Assembly (NCBI GenBank): GCA_036924285.1
Contig: JAYKYS010000009.1
Span: 4,278,001 to 4,342,000 of the forward strand
DNA: 64,000 nt
DNA from: Asterella californica
Taxonomy: Eukaryota > Streptophyta > Marchantiopsida > Marchantiales > Aytoniaceae
Reading direction: 5' to 3'
Part shown: positions 55,821 through 64,000 of the stretch, piece by piece
Layout: the number at the start of each line of letters is the position of its first letter
Position numbering within the stretch: the first letter of the stretch is position 1
The notes under the pieces: generated by a model
Told to the model about the DNA's origin: nothing
The model's database searches: none
What the model saw: only the letters and a program-made list of their open reading frames with translations
Position numbers and translations under genes: made by a program

Positions 55821-57300
55821 TCGTATAAACTTCAGCTCGTGATGATTTGCACGCGATAACTTACGGGTAGGTATAGCCATTGCAGTTCGATATGTGAGGG
55901 TGTACAACTGGGTACACTCTCACATAGCGAACCTACAGTAACTGGTGATTTTACCACGTTATCGGTATTCGTTTTTTCCTTTCTTCGTTGTGAACTTCTT
56001 GTCTGTGTAATTGGATAATGTTATGTGCTTTTCACGGTTGAGTCATGGCTGGAAGGTGCTGTTAGATTATCGGAAGTTGAGCCTTCATCTGCAATTAGAT
56101 CGCAGGTTCGCGTCGTGGTTTCTTGCTGCTTATGAGTTTCAATATTATCTCCCACACAGATCGAGTTATAACATCTGGGGCACCCTTTTTCTAAGCATGC
56201 ATAGTCACCCTCTTCCAAGTTCGGAAGAGGGGGACATGCATGTTTAATTTAATACCTAACCCTTCCGGCTGGAAGGGTTAGGTATTAAATTAAACCTCTA
56301 ATTAATGTTACGGATTCATGACTACAGTCCCGCGCACTTGTACCTCCTGAAGCGCGCCGATCCGGGCAAGACTTATGGGTTTGTTCCTGTTCTCCCCGTG
56401 TTTGCAGGCATGGGCTAACAAATAACATTTATAGAATTTTTTAATTTTTTAAATCTACTTAATATATATATTTTATTTAACATTTATATAATATCTTGTT
56501 AACAAAAGGAGAAAAAAAGTTCCCAGAAAGTTGAAGTTGCATGCATATTGAATAACTTAGATGATGACTACGTGATGCTAACCAAGTGTTTCAGTGGAAC
56601 TCATTTTTGCCCAAGACCAGGAATCAAACGTAAATAGACTCGAAAACATGACCGGTCCATAAATTCGGAGGCTAACGGTGCATCTTGTGGAACAAATAAC
56701 GTCTAGCTGTAATATATGGAAAAACTCACACCATCTACATGAGTTTTCAAGTAGAACTCAAGGATGGTGAGTGGAACTTTTCCAAAGATGAGATCTAGCC
56801 AATTAGACTCAAAAGTCAAATCCACACTGAACCGGTCAAAGGCTCCACCAAGTAAGGAACTAAACTCAAGGGATTGACCAAGCATAAACTATGGCGCATG
56901 GACCTTACCAAGTAAATAATTGGTCTATATTACCTATCTGTAACTGAAATCTCCTTTCACATAATCATGTCGGTCAAGGGGCAAGAAGAGGAAGGAAGAT
57001 GGATGGACGTTACAGTAGTTGGTAGCAGAGACCGTATACAACATCATTCACGTGAGCAAGTAAAAAGCCGTACTCCTCGAGCCATGAAAATGGGTGACAT
57101 AAGAAAATCCCCTCCACCAAACTGGTGACTGAATTTCAGACAGTCAATGAAATTAGTTGAACGAATTAACCACAGTGGCTTCATTTCTTTTGACTCTTCC
57201 AACATCATTCACCTGCAACTTTACTCGCAACTGAGTTCTGAGTCTTCTGACTAAAGCCCCAGTTTGAAGATTTCAGGGCAGGGCATATTGTGTGACAACT
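55821..57300. other. Non-coding, hairpins and AT-rich stretch
   Basis: Holds the hairpins at 55,885-55,932 and 56,208-56,295 and an AT-rich tract at 56,430-56,500. One frame at about 56,308-56,409 reads HDYSPAHLYLLKRADPGKTY and GFVPVLPVFAGMG before a stop, which looks protein-like, but no start or neighbouring exon could be tied to it. Confidence 0.4.
56208..56295. repeat. Two adjacent perfect hairpins
   Basis: First: 9-bp arms CCCTCTTCC and GGAAGAGGG with a 6-base loop (56,208-56,231). Second: perfect 25-bp arms 56,242-56,266 and 56,271-56,295 around a 4-base loop GGCT, containing TAATACCTAACCC. The two are 10 bp apart. Confidence 0.9.
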
Positions 57301-60300
57301 TCTCACTTTGAAGATCCATGCGGACTTTTTACTCGACAAAGGCAGTAATCAGGAAGGTCAGGTCAATACTGATCCCTGCAGCAAGTCTCAGTGGATGTTG
57401 GAGTGACAAAACGCCACGTCCTTGTGGTCGCCCCCGCATCATCCTATTCGGATGGTCGTGGGGCCGATTAATGCTCCAACTGCATGCGAGGGCTCCTGCT
57501 CGTCAGTCAGTGCTTCTGGCGGGACAAAAAGCTCCACTGGGAAACATGTCTTGGAGAAAACAAGTTAAACGGAGTACGTTAATAAAAGCGCTGGAGGTCG
57601 GAGTCGATCAAAGCTCAGCACTGGGGAACTGATGATGACTTCTGGATCTAACAAAGTCTGTCACTCTGTGTCCAGAAAAGTGGACAACCTGCGGCTATAA
57701 GCGCCATAAGTTTATAGTACTAGTTTGTGAGACAGAGACAAAACCAGTTATAGACGCAGATTATCCGTGTTGTTGACAGTGAGAGAACAGACTTGTCTGG
57801 AAACAACACGAAGAAAAGACAACACTCGTAGCGATGTAAACAAGCGAGATTCCGGTCTGTCCCATCACAGTGATTTGCACAGCCGCAAAAGGTTGGATGC
57901 CTCATGTAGGAAAAGGATATGACAGTTTTCAGCACGTTGCAAGTAAACTACATAAGCATGTGTTGGATCTATGCGACCATCAGGCACAGGATTGCGAGCG
58001 AATTCTGATTAAGGTTCAGGTCCGGCATATCACTGTTATCTGCATTCTCTTAAAATCCACGACTTGGCCCATAGAAAAACTCCATCAGGCTTTCGAAACT
58101 AAATAACCGAACTGCGCAGGGGGGGAACTTCGCAACATTTCGTTTGCAGAGGGGCGAACACTTAGAGGAACATTGGATCACTTTATTATGATACAGTCTG
58201 GGATCAGCGCGTTCTGTTGATAATACTGGAAAATTCAGTCGATTATCCTATTTCATGAATGAGAGATCTGAACAGTTGAAATTCTCGAGCAGTTAGAGTA
58301 ACGACATCTTGATCCCAAGGCCGAGGAAATTAACAGCAAGTAGGGCGAAGAGCAGAACTCTCGATCTCTTCGCCTTCTGAACCACGATCGTACATCCCTC
58401 TCGAGATGTCATTCAGTCATTTGCCTGGTTCTTCTCGGACAGATGCAATAGTCGTTAGTCGTAAGCATTTGGTCCGCTTCAGTCATGACATCACGAAACA
58501 TGCAGAGGTGGAGGCGAATAATCTATCGAATTTATGACTCAAACGGTTGATCGTAACAGTAAGACAAAGGAATCTACGGATCATCAATATGATGGGCTTA
58601 CGAATGGTTCGAGATCAGTTGGTAATTATTGTGGGATGAGGTCTGGCGATTGTGCGTCTGACGCAGGATTGTCGATTTGCCAAATTGCCATAGGTAGATT
58701 CGGGCTCCTTCAAGGCGGAAAAGATGAGAACTTTCACGTTTAGCGTAACGACACACGATGGGAATCGGGTCCGTCAGAAGTCTTTCAAAGGGGCTCAGTC
58801 ATATACACATGCCATTGGGTGAGATGCGCCATTGCAACTGTTTCATTGTAAGGGGGGAATTCGTTCGTTCATATAGCTGCTCGTGCACCCATAAATTTAT
58901 TCTGCACCTGATGACTCGCAAGCGAAATCGAGTGGCATGCGTACCTGCACGTAGACTACGGATCGGCAGAAGGAAGGATCTTTCGAATCCCAATCCCAAT
59001 CCGAAATGCAGCCTAAACATTCCAGTTTTTCCTCCACGTGACATTCCCGTCCGTGCGATCTCGACGGTATTCCACGGGTAGAACTACGAGCACGATCAGC
59101 AGAAGAAGCAAACAGTGCCAAACCAGATGCCACATTCGGCGCGGCGGCCGACTTCTCGGGTCGTATGATCGGCATTGTAGGAACACTTCCTCGCCGTCAT
59201 GCGAGGGTGCCTCAATTCGCTTGCTCTGGTTCACGGCGTGTGGTTGGATGTCCGCCATTATCAACAACGGCAAACAACGGGCACGAGCGAAGAGTCGGAC
59301 AGTCGTGCATGTCTATATCCTGCATCCGCCGCCCTCCTTGTGGAGTGTGCAATCTCGAGTACGCGATGGGTGAAACAGGGTATGAGGAATCATCGGCGGG
59401 AATAAGACAACACTGCATGAATTGGAACACCGTGAGGATTGCGCTCGGGAGAAGCATTCAGGCACTGGAACCATTGACCGCCGTAAGCCCTCTTTCATGC
59501 ACGCACATCTTCTCTCTTCTCGTGGGACTGTTTCAGAATCTGAGGCTGGACGGTGTTCCGATATGTAAACCCTCTCGAATGAAGGTATATACTCATGAGA
59601 GAGAGCCCCCTGCCAAGGGACCTGCCCCACCGTTCCCTCTCTGCCCCAATCGAGCCCAGAAAAACTCCGTAAAGGTCGGACTGTCACAGTACGGTATCCG
59701 ATGCCTACAACGGTTCTGGTTTTTTCCCTGTGCTGGACGATGCCCGAGCTCTGCTGCGAAGTCCCGTTCAGTGGCTTTGGATTCTTATTTAGATACGGCT
59801 CAATCAGTTGTTCCTTGCCAGTGAATCCAAAGAAGAAAGGGACTACAGAAGAAAGGGACTGCAAGGGCCTATGTGAGATTTTATAATTCCTGGCGCCTAT
59901 CGCGCTGTGACTCACATGAAGGTATAGATTAAACTTAGTCAAATCTGCTGAAACTTGCAGCTACCTATTATACTAACATTCTGATGATGCTGGACCTGAG
60001 AGATACTGCATACGGTACTTGAGAGAAACTGCAACGTTTGGGATTGAACAGTCCTGAGGCAAAATAGGCTATGTCTGACATTGCTCTATGTTTTGAGGTC
60101 TGTGGAGATGCAAGCAACGCTCAGACACTCCATAGAACGACGAGCTAAACCTCATGATAGTAGAAACCATGGAGTGTTAGAGGCGATGAGAACCAACTTG
60201 GCTTAACGGTACGTGGTCTGGGTGGGCCACACAAAGGGATTGTTTCTCTGGTTGTCAGAGGACGAGGAAACTTCTACGTTGCTATTTTTTCAAAAGCCTT

Positions 60301-61524
60301 TGTGGATCACTTCACGCTGGATCTAACATTCTACGGAACTTGCTAATTCAGAGCCATCAAGCATAAGTGAATTTGATCCAACAGCCACACGGTATACAGG
60401 GTAGAGGATTCGCCTCGTCACCAGCATTAATGGAAGTGCATTCATCGAGCGCATGCATGCTTGGAATTTCTTATCTTATCCAGATCAAGGAAGCGAGAGT
60501 CCGTGAGAGGTGTCCAAATTTCCCTGGCGGAAGATCGACATGTTTTCGAGTTCCTTTGACACTATGAAGCTGGTTTGAACAATGGCGACTACTCTATAGT
60601 GCTTCCACCTTTAAAACTTACTGCAGAGTACAATGAAGATGGAATCGCGGGGAATCAGTGGAGATTCACAAGCCATTTATTCATCCTCCGCAATTCTAGG
60701 AGAGCCCGACGGTCAACCGCAGATGCAACTCTGACATGGGCTTCGAGGGTCCCAAAGACACGAAACCCTAAAGCAACTTGATTCTGCATTACTCGACGGG
60801 GATATTCTCATGCTTGTTCAGGCCCAACTGCGGCCCACAACAGCAACCATCCATAAACGGCGCAGTTTTGAACCTTACTTGGCCCACGATGTCATAGCCG
60901 AAAGAGAAAAAAGAGGAGGATGTCATAGGCGACAAAAAGGGGTCTGCTTGATGGGGTCTTTCCATCCGTTGGCTATTCACTGCGTCGTGGGTTTCCATAG
61001 GCGACAAAAAGAGGGTTCCTAGGATAGTATAGTAGCCCCGATATGATAAACTCTTGGGGTTCCTAGAGTTGATAAGCAGTTGGTTTCAGTTTTAGACGTC
61101 CAGCTTTAACACCCACCAACTACCCTCTAATTGGCCAAGTAAACCACAAGTTCGTTGACCCTTAACTGCCGGGGAAGTTCTCCGCCATCATTCTTTTGGA
61201 AAAACTATTAGTTAAAAATAAAATCTATTATTTGTGGGGAACTTTAATTTACCATGGTCTGAATAGACTCTAGATCTAGATTCAGCGGTCCAGATAATCT
61301 GAACGTTTCTCTATCGCAGACAAGATACGAAAATCCGGCCGAAATGCCGAAAACTAGCATGACAGTTTCTCTTGCTAACTCTACCAAAAGTCAATATTAA
61401 CCCCTTCTAACTTCGTAAAGAACTGACGAAATTTTCTGCAGCGTAATGTCACGGGCAGGTCCCGGCAGAAGACGTGAAGTCACGGGCACGACAAAAAGTT
61501 TCTCGCTACGAACTTTACGCTCGT
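57301..61524. other. Long intergenic region, no gene supported
   Basis: Several frames of 70-220 codons exist on both strands, for example 57,318-57,632 plus, 59,165-59,824 plus and 59,313-59,942 minus, but none has a recognisable domain and the last two overlap each other. A minus-strand frame at 59,013-59,273 encodes a hydrophobic run, HCLLLLLIVLVVLP, that could be a membrane or signal segment. A direct repeat CATAGGCGACAAAAAG occurs near 60,924 and 60,998. The region may contain promoter-distal or unannotated exons I cannot see. Confidence 0.4.
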
Positions 61525-61583
61525 AATGCACTGCCCGTGGTGGGCTTACGGGCAGCGCAAGCCACACCCTCGGGCAGTGCATT
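61525..61583. repeat. Stem-loop upstream of expansin
   Basis: Outer arms AATGCACTGCCCG (61,525-61,537) and CGGGCAGTGCATT (61,571-61,583) are perfect. An inner pair GGGCTT/AAGCC extends the stem, leaving an 11-base loop. Other CGGGCA copies lie nearby (near 61,452 and 61,485). Confidence 0.85.
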
Positions 61584-61804
61584 ATCCTACACTAGTAACA
61601 TGCCTGCTGTGCGCGTGAGAAGCTCGTGCCCGGGAAAATACACGTGTGCCTACGTCGACGTATTCATGAACTGCGTTTTCCGAGACAGATTTCATGATCA
61701 TGCCTGATAAGGCGGGCTGGGCTTGAGAGCAGGAGGGAGGACTCGGAGGAGGCGGGTATTCGCGACTGGGACCACGTCCGTTCCCTAAGATACCGGAAAC
61801 GATG

Positions 61805-61811
61805 TATAAAA
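61805..61811 (+). promoter_or_regulatory. TATA box of the expansin gene
   Basis: TATAAAA, about 100 bp before a predicted 5'UTR splice donor. A second TATAAAG lies at 61,820. A start near 61,835 would follow from usual plant spacing. Confidence 0.5.
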
Positions 61812-61908
61812 CCTAAATGTATAAAGCTGAAGAACTGACCGGATTTTCTTGCAGACCTACCCGTCACTGGCCATTAAAATCGTACGCGCGAACAGCAGCT
61901 GCACTCAG

Positions 61909-62129
61909 GTACTTTCGTGCTCCTTGTGCATGGTGAAGTGGAAGTGTTTCATTCACGTCGGTCTCCCAACTGACGAAGCGTGGATTGTGTCAGGTCCTTC
62001 AGTATTAACTCGTCTCCTTTCAGTGTTGAAACATATAGAAGACTCACATTCTTTCGAACTGCGTCCGCTCTCACTGCTTCTCTGTAAGTTGTGGTTCTAA
62101 CGCATGCTATTCTGCCGATCGACTTGCAG
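61909..62129 (+). other. Predicted intron in the expansin 5'UTR
   Basis: Donor CAG/GTACTT at 61,909, branch-point-like CTAAC near 62,097, acceptor GACTTGCAG ending at 62,129, four bases before the ATG. Alternatively, transcription could start downstream and no such intron exist. Confidence 0.55.
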
Positions 62130-62133
62130 AGAA

Positions 62134-63187
62134 ATGGCACTAGCGAGGAGAGTCAGCTCTCTATGCAATGCAGCAGCAGTCACTGTGACAGCTGCTTCGG
62201 CTTGGCTGATCATTCTGATGGTCAATGTTGCTGAGGCTGGAACCGAATCCTACGCCGTGGGTCGCACAACTTTCGGGGATGCGACTGCTACGTTCTACGG
62301 AGGAAATGACGCGGCGGGCACCTCAGGCGGCTTCTGCGGCTATGAGAATCCTTTTACTCGAGGTTATGGTGTCGAAACAGCTGCAATAAGTGACAGTCTG
62401 CTCGCAAATGGCGTCAACTGTGGGGCATGCTTCGAAGTCAAATGCAAATGGGACGCTTCGGATTACACGAAGAAGTGGTGCTACCAGGGCAGGACCACGG
62501 TCGTCACAGCGACTAACCTCAGTCCTCCTGGGCTCAACGGAGAGCATCACTTCGACTTGACATATCCTATGTTCACCAAAATCTCCAACATGATTGCTGG
62601 CCGCATCCCCGTCCAGTACAGACGGTGAGGCTCGAGGATCTTCACACTCTGTTACTTACGGCTCTGGATACTGTTAGCCAGGAGGTTTTGATGGGACGTC
62701 TGACGTACATTAATTGCAGAGTGGAGACTACATGAAGTAGCTTGCTTGGATTTGCAGCATCGATAACTCTGTATTCGTTTTCGTTTATGAGTTACACGTG
62801 AAGTACCTACTAGGCGCCCCAGAACGATATCGTTCCCCAACCTTTACTCACATTGTTCTGTTATGTTTCGGTGATTGTAGTGTTCCCTGTGTAAAGCAAG
62901 GAGGAATAAGGTTCACTATTGTTGGGAATCCCTTCTGGAACCTGGTCCTTGCGTACAACGTGGCAGGTGGTGGCAATGTTCACGCCCTGTACATTAGAGG
63001 ATCGAAAACCGGTTGGAATGGCATGAACAGAAACTGGGGTCAGAACTGGCAGTGTTCGTCCATGTTGAAGGGTCAAGCTCTATCGTTCCGTGTCACTCTG
63101 GGTACCGGAAGGACCCAGGTTTTCGACTACGTAGCGTATTCGGACTGGATGCACGGTCGGACCTACGAGGCAAGCACCAACTTCTGA
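62134..63187 (+). CDS. Alpha-expansin-like protein, two exons
   Basis: Exons 62,134-62,624 and 62,881-63,187 join to 798 nt, 265 residues, near the usual 240-260 for expansins. Expansins loosen cell walls non-hydrolytically outside the cell. The first ~35 residues form a signal peptide with a hydrophobic core and a VAEA/G cleavage site. The GH45-like domain has ATFYGGNDAAGT (residues 52-63), GVNCGACFEVKC (93-104), KWCYQG (114-119), VVTATN (123-128) and the HFD motif (139-141). The C-terminal expansin domain has RNWGQNWQC and SFRVT. The intron (62,625-62,880, GTGAGG...TTGTAG) splits the codon of Arg164, at CG/T. The ATG at 62,134 is chosen over the one at 62,104 because it starts the signal peptide and follows the splice acceptor. 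Odd: the stretch between TATN and HFD lacks the FCPPN and GGWCNPP blocks of typical alpha-expansins, so two cysteines are missing together. Confidence 0.9.
62625..62880 (+). other. Expansin coding intron
   Basis: 256-bp GT-AG intron. Splicing restores the conserved run QYRRVPCVKQGG without frame change; the unspliced frame stops at once. Confidence 0.9.
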
Positions 63188-64000
63188 TCATGCTGGCCTC
63201 TTCGAGACCAATGTGATGCAGCAGCAGCAAAGGTCGTTCGGAATAAGTCTTCAGCAGAATCGAGACAGAGGAGGCGTCTGTATGTTGCCGTTTGGTGCGC
63301 CCACTGACTCGCGCTCTGTTCTCCTCCTTCCCGGACAGACGTGGTGTGTATATAACCACCGATGGCGCCCACTGCCAGGAAGGAAGGCGACAATTCAGTT
63401 TCTTCGTCAGGTGTGAGAACTTGGGTTAGAATGTCTCGTACGAGCCTTTACAATCTCTTATTTCGCTACTGTAGTGATGGCTAGATTATACCATAGCGTT
63501 GTACTGAACTAACTGCGCGGACGTGGTTACGGTCCAGAGAGATCTCCCGCCGCGGAACATGTACTTCCTGCAAATGGTTCTGGCATGATGAAGTAATAGA
63601 AAGTCAAAGCTTGGCTTGACGTTGCAAATGCCGGTGAAGCTGCATTGTTCATCTCACGACGACAGTACCCGAATACAATGTGTACATTTCAGACTGATCG
63701 TAACATTTACACTCATTAAGAAGTTCTGCCGGCCCGTCCCTTCATGAATATACGTGAAACTTACCTTTCCCATGTACTTCGGATAAAAGAAACGATCTTC
63801 GTGTGAGCAGTAGTATAACAGAGTGAGAGGAACTCGAACGACATACTAGTCTTCGAGGTCATTCACTCGACAGAAGACTAACAAGAGACGGTGCTGACGC
63901 AAGATCTCGAGAGTCGCTTTTCGGAGGAAAAAGCCCACTCGCAAAAGGAAAAGTCGGTGTGTGACTAGCGTCCTCTTCTGGGGATGCAGGGAAGGGAAAA
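63188..64000 (+). other. 3' flank of expansin, no further gene seen
   Basis: Contains the expected 3'UTR. I see no clear AATAAA; AATGTGTACA-like and ATAAAAG sequences near 63,675 and 63,783 are only possible polyadenylation signals. Short frames on both strands have no support. Confidence 0.4.

Noticed and set aside
57318..57632. 104-codon plus ORF with RPRIILFG, resembling the start of GDSL esterases
   Set aside because: The catalytic GDS does not follow (WSW instead), and no other GDSL block appears nearby.
59165..59942. Overlapping ORFs of 219 (+) and 209 (-) codons
   Set aside because: They overlap on opposite strands, neither has a domain, a convincing start context or splice partners; mentioned only as part of the intergenic region.
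1..64000. tRNA, rRNA, CRISPR or bacterial operon features
   Set aside because: I found no tRNA T-arm consensus with a matching acceptor, no rRNA-like sequence and no spaced identical short repeats; the window is eukaryotic.

Overview
The window is nuclear DNA of a land plant or a close streptophyte alga. The evidence is one intron-containing alpha-expansin gene at the right end (62,134-63,187) and a long bed of plant-type Ty3/gypsy LTR retrotransposons, one carrying a chromodomain. The expansin is divergent and a Rep-like HUH fragment is embedded at 4.2-4.6 kb. I would guess a non-seed streptophyte (bryophyte, lycophyte or charophycean alga), but the sequence does not fix the species.

Layout. 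1-2.7 kb: GAAGAC-rich non-coding DNA, a 107-bp LTR scrap and decayed exon-like pieces. 2.7-7.17 kb: B2, an old dead gypsy copy (+) with a 363-bp insertion encoding an HUH/Rep-type endonuclease fragment. 7.17-21.4 kb: gypsy element A (+), inserted in B2 and itself split at 12,902/20,141 by a 7.2-kb composite of family D, a gag-only LTR element with ~2-kb LTRs in inverted orientation. 21.4-33.9 kb: family C. A large inverted repeat of two opposed LTR/leader/accessory-ORF units is followed by a broken minus-strand gag-pol with tandem duplications and an RT-core deletion, cut by an A2-type LTR. 33.9-41.9 kb: element B (-), the most complete gypsy copy, inserted in the C gag. 41.9-46.3 kb: 3' part of a chromovirus E (integrase plus chromodomain), cut by a D solo LTR. 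48.96-55.8 kb: a D element whose 5' LTR holds a nested D solo LTR and whose 3' LTR holds a rearranged C fragment. 55.8-61.8 kb: no recognised gene, three conspicuous hairpins. 61.8-63.2 kb: expansin with TATA box and a predicted 5'UTR intron.

How parts relate. B and D share the primer-binding site, the polypurine tract with its upstream block, and a homologous Gag. D has no protease or pol in any segment present here, so D looks like a gag-only passenger that could be served by B-type enzymes (inference). The four D insertion flanks I could read are 4-bp sequences with CG in the middle, and B's single readable flank fits too. Only the expansin looks like a working host gene; every retroelement ORF set here is interrupted by stops, frameshifts, deletions or insertions except the truncated but open D gag. 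All identities are from reading by eye; no database search was possible.
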